This document shows, piece after piece, positions 24,410 to 33,433 of a stretch of 41,010 bases of DNA; within the stretch, counting starts at the first letter, position 1; each line of letters begins with the position of its first letter. Both the position numbers and the translations under genes were made by a program. Under the pieces are notes generated by a model that was not told where the DNA came from, did no database searches, and saw only the letters and a program-made list of their open reading frames with translations. Source of the stretch: Ignavibacteriales bacterium (GTDB lineage Bacteria > Bacteroidota > Ignavibacteria > UBA10030 > UBA8401); NCBI GenBank assembly GCA_016182545.1, contig JACPGG010000068.1, positions 1 through 41,010 of the forward strand. The letters are read 5' to 3'.

Positions 24410-25594
24410 TTAGACGATCAATTTCAGAAAACTACTCCCTTTAATTTCTTTCGTATCAAACCCGAAATAGTCGACAACCGTGTTCCCGAGATCGGCAAAT
24501 GTTGTGCGAGTTCCGAGATCGATCCCCTTTTTCCCCGTGCGGGAGTAAGTCAACAGCGGAACATATTCACGGCTGTGATCGGTGCTGTTATCCGTCGGAT
24601 CATTTCCATGATCGGCGGTGATGATCAGAACGTCGTCGTCGGACAATACTTCCATGATGCGCGGTAGATAGAGATCGAAATGTTCAAGGGCACCTTTCAT
24701 TCCCTTTGGATCTTGCCGGTGCCCAAACAATTGATCGAAATCGACAAGATTGGTAAAAATGAAACCGCTCTTCGTTTTTTCCATCCATGCAATCGTTTCG
24801 TCGATCCCCTCTTGATTCGATTTCGTATGGATCTTTTCTTTCAATCCTTTCCCTGCGAACAGATCGTCGATCTTTCCAACGGCGATGGTCGGAATTTCGT
24901 TTCGAGTCAGAATGTCGAGCATTGTTGTTCCCGGCGGCACCAAAGAAAAATCTCTCCTGTTCGCCGTCCGTTTGAAATTTCCAGGAGAACCGATGAACGG
25001 ACGTGCAATCACTCTCCCAACGGCATGCTTTCCGATCAGCACTTCATTCCGTGCAATTGTACACATGTCGTACATTGCTTCAAGCGGGATTACCTTCTCA
25101 TGCACGGCGATCTGAAAAACAGAATCTGCCGACGTATAAATGATCGGCATACCGCTCGCCATGTGCTGCTCGCCCAACTCCTCGATGATCGCAGTACCCG
25201 ATGCCGCTTTGTTGCCGAGGACTCCCTTTGACCGTGTCAAAGAACAAAACTTGTCGACCACTTCTTTCGGAAACCCGTCGGGATAGTACGGAAAATCTTT
25301 TTCAAGTATAAGACCGGAAAATTCCCAATGTCCCGTCGTACTGTCTTTCCCTTTCGACACTTCCTGCATCTTCCCGAAACATCCGTCGGCATTCTTCAGC
25401 GGAGCAACACCTTTGATCGGAGCAATGTTTCCCAATCCTAATTTTTGCATGTTCGGCAGATGTACACCGCCGACTGCATTTGCCGTGTTGCACAGCGTGT
25501 TCGCTCCTTCATCATGGTATAGATGTGCATCGGGTGCGGCACCGACACCGACTCCATCAAGGACAATGCAAACTATTTTTCCGCGGTGTGACAA
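24410..25594 (-). CDS. deoB: Phosphopentomutase
   Basis: A 394-residue alkaline-phosphatase-superfamily enzyme that interconverts ribose- or deoxyribose-1-phosphate and the 5-phosphate in nucleoside salvage. Metal and catalytic motifs are visible: VLDGVGVGAAPDA at the start, the phosphothreonine region GANTL, GHWEFSG, VDFDQLFGHRQDP and the metal-binding TADHGNDPT with STDHSREYVPLL. The frame begins with a TTG at 25594 that directly follows the stop of the GAF/GGDEF gene; no nearby ATG fits, so TTG is the likely start. It precedes the AbrB/PIN/EutN genes. Confidence 0.96.
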   Translation of the reverse strand: MSHRGKIVCIVLDGVGVGAAPDAHLYHDEGANTLCNTANAVGGVHLPNMQKLGLGNIAPIKGVAPLKNADGCFGKMQEVSKGKDSTTGHWEFSGLILEKDFPYYPDGFPKEVVDKFCSLTRSKGVLGNKAASGTAIIEELGEQHMASGMPIIYTSADSVFQIAVHEKVIPLEAMYDMCTIARNEVLIGKHAVGRVIARPFIGSPGNFKRTANRRDFSLVPPGTTMLDILTRNEIPTIAVGKIDDLFAGKGLKEKIHTKSNQEGIDETIAWMEKTKSGFIFTNLVDFDQLFGHRQDPKGMKGALEHFDLYLPRIMEVLSDDDVLIITADHGNDPTDNSTDHSREYVPLLTYSRTGKKGIDLGTRTTFADLGNTVVDYFGFDTKEIKGSSFLKLIV

Positions 25595-27481
25595 TTAAAA
25601 CACACGAACGATATTTCCCCCTGCTTTTTTTGCCTGATCAAGCACAAGGGAGGTATTTTTGATAAGGTCATCGGGTGTCATCTTTGCCGCTGCTCCGCTG
25701 ACACCGATCGTCACAGAAATTGAAAAGCTTCTGCGTTCAACGGTAACAATACTCGATGCGATCGATGTGCGAAGCTTTTCCGCCCACAGGTACGCATCGC
25801 TGGCAATCGTATCGGCAAGCACGATGGCAAACGATACTGCATCAAATCGCGCCACAACATCATACGGTCTCACATTTGCGCGCAGGTGATTCGCCACGTT
25901 CACAAGCGCAGCATCTTTTCCTTCAACACCGTACCGTTGTTCAATGTCGGAAACATTGGAAAGAGTCACGAGCACCATTGTCAGGTCTTCTCCCCGATCG
26001 TTTGCCCGCTGCAATTCCTCGCTCAATCGCCGCAGAAAGAACTTCTTCGACCAGGTACCGGTTTGTTCATCAACCGCAAGATGTTCGTTCAAAATAGAAC
26101 CGAGTTCAGCCGTCTCGAACGCGGGCGCGACAGTCGATGCAAGATATTCGACGGCGAAGACATCCTTTTTTGAAAAAGCATTCGGCTTCTTATTTGTCAC
26201 CACAACGGCGCCGTAACATTTTCCGTCGGATGAGAACGGAGCAACGATCAATTCGCCATGTTTGAGAAGATCGAACGAATTCTCCCCCGCATTGAATACG
26301 ACCTGACTGTTCTCTGCAAGGTGCATAGACTGCACGGTATTCGTCCGGATCGCTTTTCCCACTATGCTATTTTCGAAATCGATCAATTGCTTCGGCGAGA
26401 CAAATTTTTCACTTGATCTCACTCGAACCGATGCAAGCGACCATCCGCGCTGTGCTTCATCGAAAAGTACCACGACAACGGAATCCCATGAAATGATATT
26501 TTCTAATTCTTCCGTCAAGCCATTCACAACGAACGGGATCGACGGTTTATTGGAGATCTTCCGTTTCAGTTTCCAGTCTGCTTCGACCAATTTTACATCC
26601 GCAAAGAGGTCGTACTTTTCCGTATAACTGATGAGCAGCGCCGAGATCAATTTTGAGAAATGTGACAGCACTGAAAATGTTTCGTCACCGTATGCATCCT
26701 CCGCTTTGCTGTCCACCGCGATAACGCCGATCGTTTTTGACTTTGCCGCATCGCTCGCATAAAATACAGGAACGCCGATGAACGATTTTACATCCTGCAA
26801 ACTCTTATAGTAACAGAGAATATTTTGTTCGGTCTCTGCAAGAATGTTATTGACAATTTTCGGTTCACCTGTTAATCCGATTGAACTGACAACATCTTCC
26901 GAAAGCATGACCTTACGATCGGTAGTAAATGATCCGCTGTCGGTGATTTTCGCCTCAAGAACGAGTTGTTTCGATTCGTGATTGACCCAGAAAAATGCTA
27001 CGGTATGTGCAAAGCAAACATCTTTTAACGCTGTCAGTACTTTGATAAGCAGATTGTTGAATTCACTCTGCGGCTCCATTGTGCTCATCGTTGGCTTTGG
27101 TCTCTCTTCAACAAAATCTGATGCCTGGAATTTGTGTTCCGGACGTTCACTTTTATAAATTTCCCGATGTTCAATAAATTGATCTGTTTCACGTTCCTTC
27201 GGTTCAAAATATTCTTCGGGTAATTTTGGATCCACGGTCGGGCTGTCATCATCGTCATTCCCTTCGACGAGATCACGTCGCTTCGGATTCTTCTCGCGAT
27301 ACAATTCAACCGTTACATAGAAAAGAAAAGCGCCGATCCCAACAGCAACAATGTTGGTCAGTGGCACTTTGCTGAACACCCCTAAAAATACGAGAAGGAC
27401 TCCAACGCCAGCGAGTATGCCCTCCTCCATAAAATCTTTCATGGTATGAAAACGGGCGATTTCCTGCTGATTATCTGGCAT
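25595..27481 (-). CDS. Membrane GAF-domain protein with degenerate GGDEF domain
   Basis: A 628-residue protein. Two N-terminal transmembrane helices (about 18-58, with GVGVLLVFLGVFS and IVAVGIGAFLFYV) lead to an acidic linker, two GAF-like sensor domains (about 140-300 and 320-475) and a C-terminal GGDEF-like fold (about 490-628). The signature loop reads ARFDAVSFAIVL instead of GG(D/E)EF, so the active and inhibitory sites of a diguanylate cyclase are lost and c-di-GMP synthesis is unlikely. It may bind nucleotide or act as a dimerising output. It is the first gene of the deoB-EutN-rpoD unit, immediately abutting deoB. Confidence 0.85.
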   Translation of the reverse strand: MPDNQQEIARFHTMKDFMEEGILAGVGVLLVFLGVFSKVPLTNIVAVGIGAFLFYVTVELYREKNPKRRDLVEGNDDDDSPTVDPKLPEEYFEPKERETDQFIEHREIYKSERPEHKFQASDFVEERPKPTMSTMEPQSEFNNLLIKVLTALKDVCFAHTVAFFWVNHESKQLVLEAKITDSGSFTTDRKVMLSEDVVSSIGLTGEPKIVNNILAETEQNILCYYKSLQDVKSFIGVPVFYASDAAKSKTIGVIAVDSKAEDAYGDETFSVLSHFSKLISALLISYTEKYDLFADVKLVEADWKLKRKISNKPSIPFVVNGLTEELENIISWDSVVVVLFDEAQRGWSLASVRVRSSEKFVSPKQLIDFENSIVGKAIRTNTVQSMHLAENSQVVFNAGENSFDLLKHGELIVAPFSSDGKCYGAVVVTNKKPNAFSKKDVFAVEYLASTVAPAFETAELGSILNEHLAVDEQTGTWSKKFFLRRLSEELQRANDRGEDLTMVLVTLSNVSDIEQRYGVEGKDAALVNVANHLRANVRPYDVVARFDAVSFAIVLADTIASDAYLWAEKLRTSIASSIVTVERRSFSISVTIGVSGAAAKMTPDDLIKNTSLVLDQAKKAGGNIVRVF

Positions 27482-27490
27482 TCGTGAGTC

Positions 27491-27534
27491 CTTATTACAT
27501 GCCCGCCGTTGGCGGACGTGAAATCGCTAATAAG
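27491..27534. repeat. Nested inverted repeat in the divergent intergenic region
   Basis: CTTATTA (27491-27497) and TAATAAG (27528-27534) form an outer stem, with an inner CCGCC/GGCGG hairpin at 27504-27515. It lies between the start of the GAF/GGDEF gene and the plus-strand fusion gene. It may be a regulatory dyad or a remnant of a palindromic repeat. Confidence 0.4.
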
Positions 27535-27636
27535 CCATGCAAATTTATCGAAAATCCGCCGGAAAGTCAACGAAGATTTCACGGTATGGTATCCGACCGA
27601 TCAACACAAATTCATTTCTTTTTTCTCTTTTGCTAG

Positions 27637-27665
27637 TTGCACGCGTTTCAATTTTTGGTTACACT
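27637..27665 (+). promoter_or_regulatory. Predicted promoter of the nucleotidyltransferase-mutase fusion gene
   Basis: TTGCAC and TACACT with a 17-base spacer, ending 43 bases before the ATG at 27708. This position supports that ATG over the longer open frame that begins at 27537. Confidence 0.45.
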
Positions 27666-27707
27666 CAACATAGAATCCCTCATTCAACGACCAACCGAGT
27701 GAACGCT

Positions 27708-30221
27708 ATGAAAGCAGTCATCATGTCAGGCGGATTTGGAACACGTCTCCGTCCGCTCACTTGCAATATCCCCAAGCCGATGGTACCGATGATGAACAAA
27801 CCGATGATGCAGCATATCGTCGAGTTGATCAAAAAGCTCGGCATCAACCAGATCGTATCCACACTATTCTATCAACCTGAAATCATAACAGGATATTTTG
27901 GCGACGGAACGAAATTTGATGTGCATATGCAGTACCGCAAAGCAGAGGCGGATTACGGAACGGCGGGAAGCGTACGGAATGCAGCTGATTTTCTGGACGA
28001 ACGGTTCATCATCATCAGCGGCGATGTGTTGACAGATTTTGATCTTTCCAAGGCAATCGAGTTTCACGAAAAGAAAAAAGCGAAAGCAACAGTTGTACTG
28101 ACCCGCGCCACAAATCCGCTTGCGTTCGGTGTTGTCATTACGGACAACAACGGAAAGATCACCCGCTTTCTTGAAAAACCGACATGGGGCGAGGTCTTCA
28201 GCGATACAATCAATACAGGTATTTACATCATTGAGCCGGATGTGCTGCAACTCGTGCCGTACCAAAAGGAATTCGATTTCAGTAAGAATCTTTTCCCCGC
28301 TCTGCTCGAGCAGGATATGGGATTGTACGGATACATCGCAGAAGGATACTGGCGCGATGTCGGCAACTTAAATGAATATCAGGAAGCACATCTCGACGCA
28401 CTTGACGACAAAGTAAAATTGACTGCAGAAGGAAACAGGGTCGGCAGCGCATTTGTCGGATCGAACACGATGATCGAAACTGCAATCGAAAATCTTCAAG
28501 GGAAAGTATTGATCGGGAAAAATTGCAAGATCGGCAAGAACGTGAAGATCTTCAAATCGGTGATCGGGAATGATTGCGTGATCGAAGACGGTGCACTGAT
28601 CCGCAACTCTGTCGTCTGGTCGGATACGAAGATCGGAAAAGGTGCGGAACTGACATCGTGCGTCATCGGAAAATGGGGGACGATCGGTGACTATGCAACG
28701 ATCAGCGACAACGTCTTCATTTCGGACAAATGCATTATCGGCAATGAAAGCAAACTTGCGCCGAATATCAAACTCTGGCCCGAAAAAGAAGTGGAAGACG
28801 GCGCCATCCTTACCCGCTCGCTCGTATGGGAAGACAAATGGCTGAAAGATCTCTTCACCGACGCCCGCATCACGGGGCTCTCAAACATTGAAATGAATCC
28901 CGAATTCGGCGCGAAGATCGGCGCGGCGTTCGGCGCGTTGACAGGAAAAGGAAAAACGATCTTGATGAGCCGCGATTCGGACAATGTATCCCGGATGATG
29001 AACCGCGCGATCATGTGCGGGTTGATGTCTGCGGGTGTGGATGCCGGAGATCTGCGGGCAGTGTCGATCCCAATTTTACGTCAGGAATTACGGACGGGAA
29101 AACATGCCGGCGGCATCCACGTCCGAAAATCCCCGTTCGATAAATCTCTGACCGATATCATTTTTTTTGACGCGAAAGGAAAGGACCTCCCGTCTGGGAA
29201 AACGAAATCGCTCGAACGACTCTTCTTCGGTGAAGATTTTCCGAGAGTGAAACAGGACGAAGTGGGGGGCGTAACTTTTCCCGAACGCGCACAGGAGAGC
29301 TACATCGAAAAATTCCTCTCCACGATCAATGTGGATGCGATTTCGCAGGCAAAGTTCAAACTCGTCATCGATTATTCCAGCGGCATTGCATCGACTATAT
29401 TCCCCAATATCATCGGATCACTGCATGCTCACGTACTTTCTCAGAATGCGTACCTTGATGCAAAAAAACTGACGCGAAATGCGGAAGAGTATGATGCCGC
29501 CGTGGACCAACTCTCACATATCGTCACATCGCTCGGATACGATGTCGGCTTCCTGATGGACGCGGGAGCGGAAAAATGTTTTGTGGTCGACGAAAACGGA
29601 AAGTTCATCAACAATGACAGGCTGCTGACGCTCGTAACGTATCTGTTCCTCAGCGCATATCCCGAAGTGAAAAAAGTAGCCGTTCCTGTCACCGCATCGG
29701 CGGAGATCGATTTGATCGCCGAACACATGGGAGTTGAAGTTGTGAAGACGCGCGACAGTCATCTATCGTTGATCGAAGCGGCAACCCGTGAAGATATCAA
29801 ATTTGTCGGCGGCACACGGGGGGGATTTATTTTTACCGATTTCCTTTTTGCAAGCGACGGGATGTACTCTGTAGCCAAGATACTGGAAATGATGGCGCTG
29901 ACGAACACCCGCTTCGGTAAATTGGATCAGCAAGTGCCGAAGTTACACATGAATAAGAAGATGGTTCATGTCCCCTGGGACAAAAAAGGGAAAGTGATGC
30001 GGTACCTCATGAAAGAAACCGATAACCAGCCTCAAAGAATTCTTTTGGATGGAGTGAAATTGGTTCTGGATCAAAAAGCATCCACGTCTGTGCTGCTCTG
30101 GCCCGATCGGGCAAAACCGACATTTCACCTTCACGCAGAGTCTGCTGAGAAGGAATTAGCGGACATGCTGGTGGCTCAATATGAGGAAAAAATCGTCGAA
30201 TGGCGCGACACGAGAGACTGA
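27708..30221 (+). CDS. Sugar-phosphate nucleotidyltransferase fused to phosphohexomutase-like domain
   Basis: An 837-residue protein from the ATG at 27708. Residues 1-235 are an NTP_transferase domain with the nucleotide-binding GGFGTRLRPLT and KPMVPMMNKP, then GSVRNAADF and the SGDVLTDFDL metal site. Left-handed beta-helix hexapeptide repeats follow (about 265-375). Residues about 385-830 are phosphoglucomutase/phosphomannomutase-like. In that part the usual TASHNP phosphoserine loop is replaced by GGIHVRKSP (about 468-476), and the metal loop (DGDADR type) reads DAGAEK, so mutase catalysis is doubtful. Most like the mannose-1-phosphate guanylyltransferase or glucose-1-phosphate-type fusion proteins of several bacterial phyla. 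The N-terminal part probably makes a nucleotide sugar for cell-surface polysaccharide; the exact sugar is not decidable. Confidence 0.9.
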   Translation: MKAVIMSGGFGTRLRPLTCNIPKPMVPMMNKPMMQHIVELIKKLGINQIVSTLFYQPEIITGYFGDGTKFDVHMQYRKAEADYGTAGSVRNAADFLDERFIIISGDVLTDFDLSKAIEFHEKKKAKATVVLTRATNPLAFGVVITDNNGKITRFLEKPTWGEVFSDTINTGIYIIEPDVLQLVPYQKEFDFSKNLFPALLEQDMGLYGYIAEGYWRDVGNLNEYQEAHLDALDDKVKLTAEGNRVGSAFVGSNTMIETAIENLQGKVLIGKNCKIGKNVKIFKSVIGNDCVIEDGALIRNSVVWSDTKIGKGAELTSCVIGKWGTIGDYATISDNVFISDKCIIGNESKLAPNIKLWPEKEVEDGAILTRSLVWEDKWLKDLFTDARITGLSNIEMNPEFGAKIGAAFGALTGKGKTILMSRDSDNVSRMMNRAIMCGLMSAGVDAGDLRAVSIPILRQELRTGKHAGGIHVRKSPFDKSLTDIIFFDAKGKDLPSGKTKSLERLFFGEDFPRVKQDEVGGVTFPERAQESYIEKFLSTINVDAISQAKFKLVIDYSSGIASTIFPNIIGSLHAHVLSQNAYLDAKKLTRNAEEYDAAVDQLSHIVTSLGYDVGFLMDAGAEKCFVVDENGKFINNDRLLTLVTYLFLSAYPEVKKVAVPVTASAEIDLIAEHMGVEVVKTRDSHLSLIEAATREDIKFVGGTRGGFIFTDFLFASDGMYSVAKILEMMALTNTRFGKLDQQVPKLHMNKKMVHVPWDKKGKVMRYLMKETDNQPQRILLDGVKLVLDQKASTSVLLWPDRAKPTFHLHAESAEKELADMLVAQYEEKIVEWRDTRD

Positions 30222-30258
30222 GACTCAAAAATTTGTTCCATTTGCACACCGAAAGTAG

Positions 30259-30264
30259 TATATT
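30259..30264 (+). promoter_or_regulatory. Possible -10 box of the ptsN-like gene
   Basis: TATATT about 40 bases upstream of the ATG at 30304, with a poor -35 hexamer (TTCCAT) 17 bases before it. Weak support only. Confidence 0.3.
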
Positions 30265-30303
30265 TAGGAACATTTTTTGACACTGTGGAGCATTATTACA
30301 AAC

Positions 30304-30774
30304 ATGAGAATAAGCGATATATTGGATGAATCAGTTGTTCGAGTCAACTTAAAAGGAAAATCGAAAGACGAAGTCATCAACGAGATGATTGCGATTGTCA
30401 ATCACTCGAATAAAATTTTGGACATAGAAAAAGTACGCGAAGCGATCTTCGAGCGGGAAAAGATCATGTCCACCGGCGTCGGCAACGGATTTGCAATCCC
30501 GCACGGCAAGACAGACGCGGTGCTCGATATCGTCGCCGCATTCGCGATCACCGAAGAACCGATCGATTACGAATCGCTTGATGAACAGCCCGTCCGGTTG
30601 ATCTTCCTGCTGGTCGGCAAAGACAGCATGGTCGGACCTCACATTAAATTGTTGAGCCGGATCTCGAGACTGATGAACAAAGAGGAATTCCGTTCCAAAT
30701 TATTGGGCGCAACGACTCCGAAACAAGTGATCGAGATCTTCAAAACTGAAGAGGCGCAGTACTTCGAGAATTGA
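30304..30774 (+). CDS. PTS fructose-type EIIA (PtsN-like) domain protein
   Basis: A 156-residue single-domain PTS_EIIA_2 protein. Start MRISDILDESVVRVNL; the phosphorylated His is in GNGFAIPHGKTDAV; VRLIFLLVGKDSMVGPHIKLLSRISRLM follows. Stand-alone forms are usually regulatory (nitrogen-PTS, PtsN) and not sugar-transporting; no EIIB or EIIC gene is nearby. The start at 30304 fits the family; a TTG 27 bases upstream is less likely. It precedes hisS with a 69-base gap. Confidence 0.9.
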   Translation: MRISDILDESVVRVNLKGKSKDEVINEMIAIVNHSNKILDIEKVREAIFEREKIMSTGVGNGFAIPHGKTDAVLDIVAAFAITEEPIDYESLDEQPVRLIFLLVGKDSMVGPHIKLLSRISRLMNKEEFRSKLLGATTPKQVIEIFKTEEAQYFEN

Positions 30775-30785
30775 TCGTTCATTTC

Positions 30786-30814
30786 TTGACAGTTTTTTAC
30801 CGTCTGTACTCAAT
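30786..30814 (+). promoter_or_regulatory. Possible promoter of the hisS-lgt-rlmB run
   Basis: A perfect TTGACA with CTCAAT 17 bases downstream, ending 29 bases before the GTG start. The -10 match is only 3 of 6. Confidence 0.35.
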
Positions 30815-30843
30815 TCATCCCTACGTCAATTAAAGTGTGAAGA

Positions 30844-32110
30844 GTGAACTACCGAGCAATTAAAGGCACAAAAGATATTCTCCCTTCTGAAACATCGCGC
30901 TGGCAATTTGTCGAACAGAACATTCGTGATGTCTTCCACCGGTTCAACTACAAAGAAATACGTACTCCGATCTTCGAACAGACCTCCTTGTTCGCTCGCA
31001 GCATCGGTGAGCTGACAGACATTGTCGGTAAGGAGATGTACACATTCGTCGATCGCAGTGAAGAAAGCATCACGCTCCGCCCCGAAGGAACCGCATCGGT
31101 GATGCGCTCGTACATTCAAAACAATCTCGGACAGGAACAGCCGCTCACCAAAGTCTATTATCTCGGACCGATGTTCCGCCAGGAACGCCCGCAAGCGGGA
31201 CGGTTGCGGCAGTTTCACCAATTCGGCGCCGAGGCGACCGGCTCACCCACACCGGAGACCGATGTTGAGATCATCGCCCGATGTTGAGATCATCGCCGTT
31301 GCTTTGGAGATCTACAGACGGCTCGGTATCACAAATTATTCCCTTCAGATCAATTCGGTCGGAGATGAAGAATGCCGTCCGCGATACAAGGAGATCCTGA
31401 CAAACGAATTGCGCAAGATCGCGGACAAACTTTCACCCGAAAGTCAAAAACGGATCGACCAGAATCCGATGCGCGTACTCGACTCAAAAGATGAGAACGA
31501 CAAAGCAATAACTGCAACGATGCCGTTGATTACTGACTACTTGAACGAAGAATGTGCCGCACACTTTGAACGGGTGAAAAAATTACTGACAGAGTACGGG
31601 ATTCCATACACGGTCAACGGACGATTGGTGCGCGGCTTGGATTACTACACAAAGACCGCATTTGAGATAACGAGCACTGAACTTGGATCGCAGGATGCGC
31701 TTGCGGGTGGCGGACGGTACGATCTTCTCATCGAAGAACTCGGCGGCAAGAAAACCCCCAGTGTCGGATTTGCTGCCGGAATGGAACGGCTGATGATGAT
31801 CCTTGAGAAAAAGGGATTTACCGCGGCTGAGCCGCATCCGACGATCTTTATTGCCGTTGCGGATGATTCAGCCCGCGATTGGGCATTGAAGAAAACAATG
31901 GAACTACGATCACTCGGCATTGCAGCGGAGGCTGATCTGTTGAAGCGCAGTTTGAAGGCACAAATGAAGGAAGCAGACCGGCAAAAATCGAAATATGCAA
32001 TCGTTGTCGGAGCGACGGAACTTGCGGGAAACAAGGGATTGTTGAAGAATCTGACCGACCACACACAGCAAGAAGTGGTACTGGATTCACTTCAGCAATT
32101 CGTACAATAA
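30844..32110 (+). pseudogene. hisS: Histidyl-tRNA synthetase, frame broken by a 19-bp tandem duplication
   Basis: Translation from the GTG at 30844 gives the HisRS N-terminus (KGTKDILPSE, RPEGTASVMR and the class II motif 2 region FRQERPQAGRLRQFHQFGAEA). It stops at 31285-31287 after PETDVEIIA. The rest of the enzyme is in another frame to 32110: VEIIAVALEIYRRLG, RGLDYYTKTAFEI, AGGGRYDLLIEELGG and GFAAGMERLM, then the anticodon-binding domain. Removing one copy of the 19-base direct repeat at 31260-31297 restores one continuous frame of normal length (about 415 residues). HisRS charges tRNA-His and is essential. The cell must therefore have another copy, the lesion is a recent mutation in this sequence, or it is a sequence/assembly error. 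Confidence 0.9.
31260..31297. repeat. 19-bp perfect tandem duplication inside hisS
   Basis: Two identical 19-base units lie back to back at 31260-31278 and 31279-31297. The unit encodes DVEIIA. An extra 19 bases shifts the frame by one. Confidence 0.95.
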
Positions 32111-32111
32111 G

Positions 32112-32609
32112 ATGGCAGCGTCGAAACAAAAAAAGAATATCGAATACCGGTTATTGATCGAGCACACGTATGACGATACGTTGAAAAAAGAAGGGATCAT
32201 GTTCCTTCTTGAAACGACGAAGCAATTCACAAATTTTTCATACCAGATCGATGTGAAAGATGTTCTGAAGGGGAATGTGATGCATTGGGAACTGCACGGT
32301 TTGCGGGCGCCATCCATGAATATGCCGGGAACCGGAACAGCGCAATTCACCACAGTATATTTCGACATACCAAAAACGTTCACATTCATTTTGACAAAGA
32401 CGGAAAAGATCCAAGCAGAGACGGAGATCAAAATTTCCAGGAGTGCGATTCACGTTTCGGACGGACAAATAAATTTCCTTAAGATATACACCGATAGACA
32501 GGAATTTGAGAAAAATAGATTTTCCGATGCAGAACCTCCGGAATACAAACCGAATGTTCACCGTGCACCGGTCGAACCAGTACAACCAACTAAAAAGAAG
32601 AAAACGTAA
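32112..32609 (+). CDS. Conserved-looking protein of unknown function
   Basis: A 165-residue soluble protein that I do not recognise. It begins AASKQKKNIEYRLLIEHTYD. The body is predicted to be beta-rich (FSYQIDVKDVLKGNVMHWEL and FTTVYFDIPKTFTFIL), and the tail is rich in Pro, Glu and Lys, ending KKKKT. There is no signal peptide or membrane helix. The start is one base after the hisS stop and the end overlaps the lgt start (TAATG), so it is part of the hisS-lgt-rlmB run and very likely a real gene. No function can be proposed beyond a small cytoplasmic accessory protein. Confidence 0.75.
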   Translation: MAASKQKKNIEYRLLIEHTYDDTLKKEGIMFLLETTKQFTNFSYQIDVKDVLKGNVMHWELHGLRAPSMNMPGTGTAQFTTVYFDIPKTFTFILTKTEKIQAETEIKISRSAIHVSDGQINFLKIYTDRQEFEKNRFSDAEPPEYKPNVHRAPVEPVQPTKKKKT

Positions 32610-33433
32610 TGTATCCTGTAATCCTCGAACTCGGTCCCATCAAGATCTACAGTTTCGGATTGATGATGGGTATCTCCTTTATCATCGCCAACATCCTTCT
32701 GACAAAGGAATTCAAACGGAAAAAGATCCATGCAGATATGGCATCCAACATCACGCTGATCGCTTTGATCGCCGGTGTTTCAGGATCGAAACTGCTCTAT
32801 CTCCTCGAGAATTTTTCCGAGTTCCTTGCAGATCCGATCGGGATGACGTTCTCACCCGGCGGGTTGACATTCTACGGCGGATTTATTCTTGCGACAGCAT
32901 CGATCTATTTTTATGCAAAGAAAAAAGGGATCAAGTTCATCCAGATCGCGGACTCAGTCGCACCGGCTCTGCTGCTAGCGTACGGCATCGCACGCATCGG
33001 CTGCCATCTTGCGGGGGACGGCGACTATGGTTATCCGACCGATCTTCCGTGGGGAACAGACTATTCCAACGGGACGTACCCACCCTCCGCGGCGTTCAGA
33101 AATTTTCCCGACATCGTCGGCAAGTACGGTGTGAACGGCGTCGTTCCCGACAATACGTTATGCCATCCCGCACCGATCTATGAAACGCTCATCTGCGCCG
33201 GATTTTTCTGGATCATGTGGAAGAACAGGGAGAAATGGAAGACCGACGGACGGATGTTTTATACGTACCTGGTCTTTGCCGGCGTTGAACGGCTCTCCGT
33301 TGAGTTTCTCAGATTGAATCCCCGCCTCTTGTTCGGATTGAGTGAAGCGCAGATCATCGCCGCCATTTTGATATTGATTGGCGGCATCGGATTGAATTCC
33401 CTGCTTCGGGAAACAAAACATACCGACACATGA
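32609..33433 (+). CDS. lgt: Prolipoprotein diacylglyceryl transferase
   Basis: A 274-residue polytopic inner-membrane enzyme that transfers diacylglycerol from phosphatidylglycerol to the lipobox Cys of prolipoproteins. Family marks are the start YPVILELGPIKIYSFGLMM, GGLTFYGGFILA, the signature region ARIGCHLAGDGDYG (the Bacteroidetes/Chlorobi-like form of RIGNFINGE), HPAPIYE and VERLSVEFLRLNPR near the end. It would act on the lipoproteins encoded in this window (NlpC/P60 and the 15.6-kb lipoprotein). It overlaps rlmB by four bases (ATGA). Confidence 0.95.
   Translation: MYPVILELGPIKIYSFGLMMGISFIIANILLTKEFKRKKIHADMASNITLIALIAGVSGSKLLYLLENFSEFLADPIGMTFSPGGLTFYGGFILATASIYFYAKKKGIKFIQIADSVAPALLLAYGIARIGCHLAGDGDYGYPTDLPWGTDYSNGTYPPSAAFRNFPDIVGKYGVNGVVPDNTLCHPAPIYETLICAGFFWIMWKNREKWKTDGRMFYTYLVFAGVERLSVEFLRLNPRLLFGLSEAQIIAAILILIGGIGLNSLLRETKHTDT

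Noticed and set aside
27537-27707. 57-codon N-terminal extension of the nucleotidyltransferase fusion
   Set aside because: A promoter-like pair at 27637-27665 lies inside it, and the family starts at MKAVIMSGGFGTR (27708).
31244-31297. Programmed frameshift in hisS
   Set aside because: A perfect 19-bp tandem duplication fully explains the frame change; there is no slippery site with a downstream structure, and hisS is not known for recoding.
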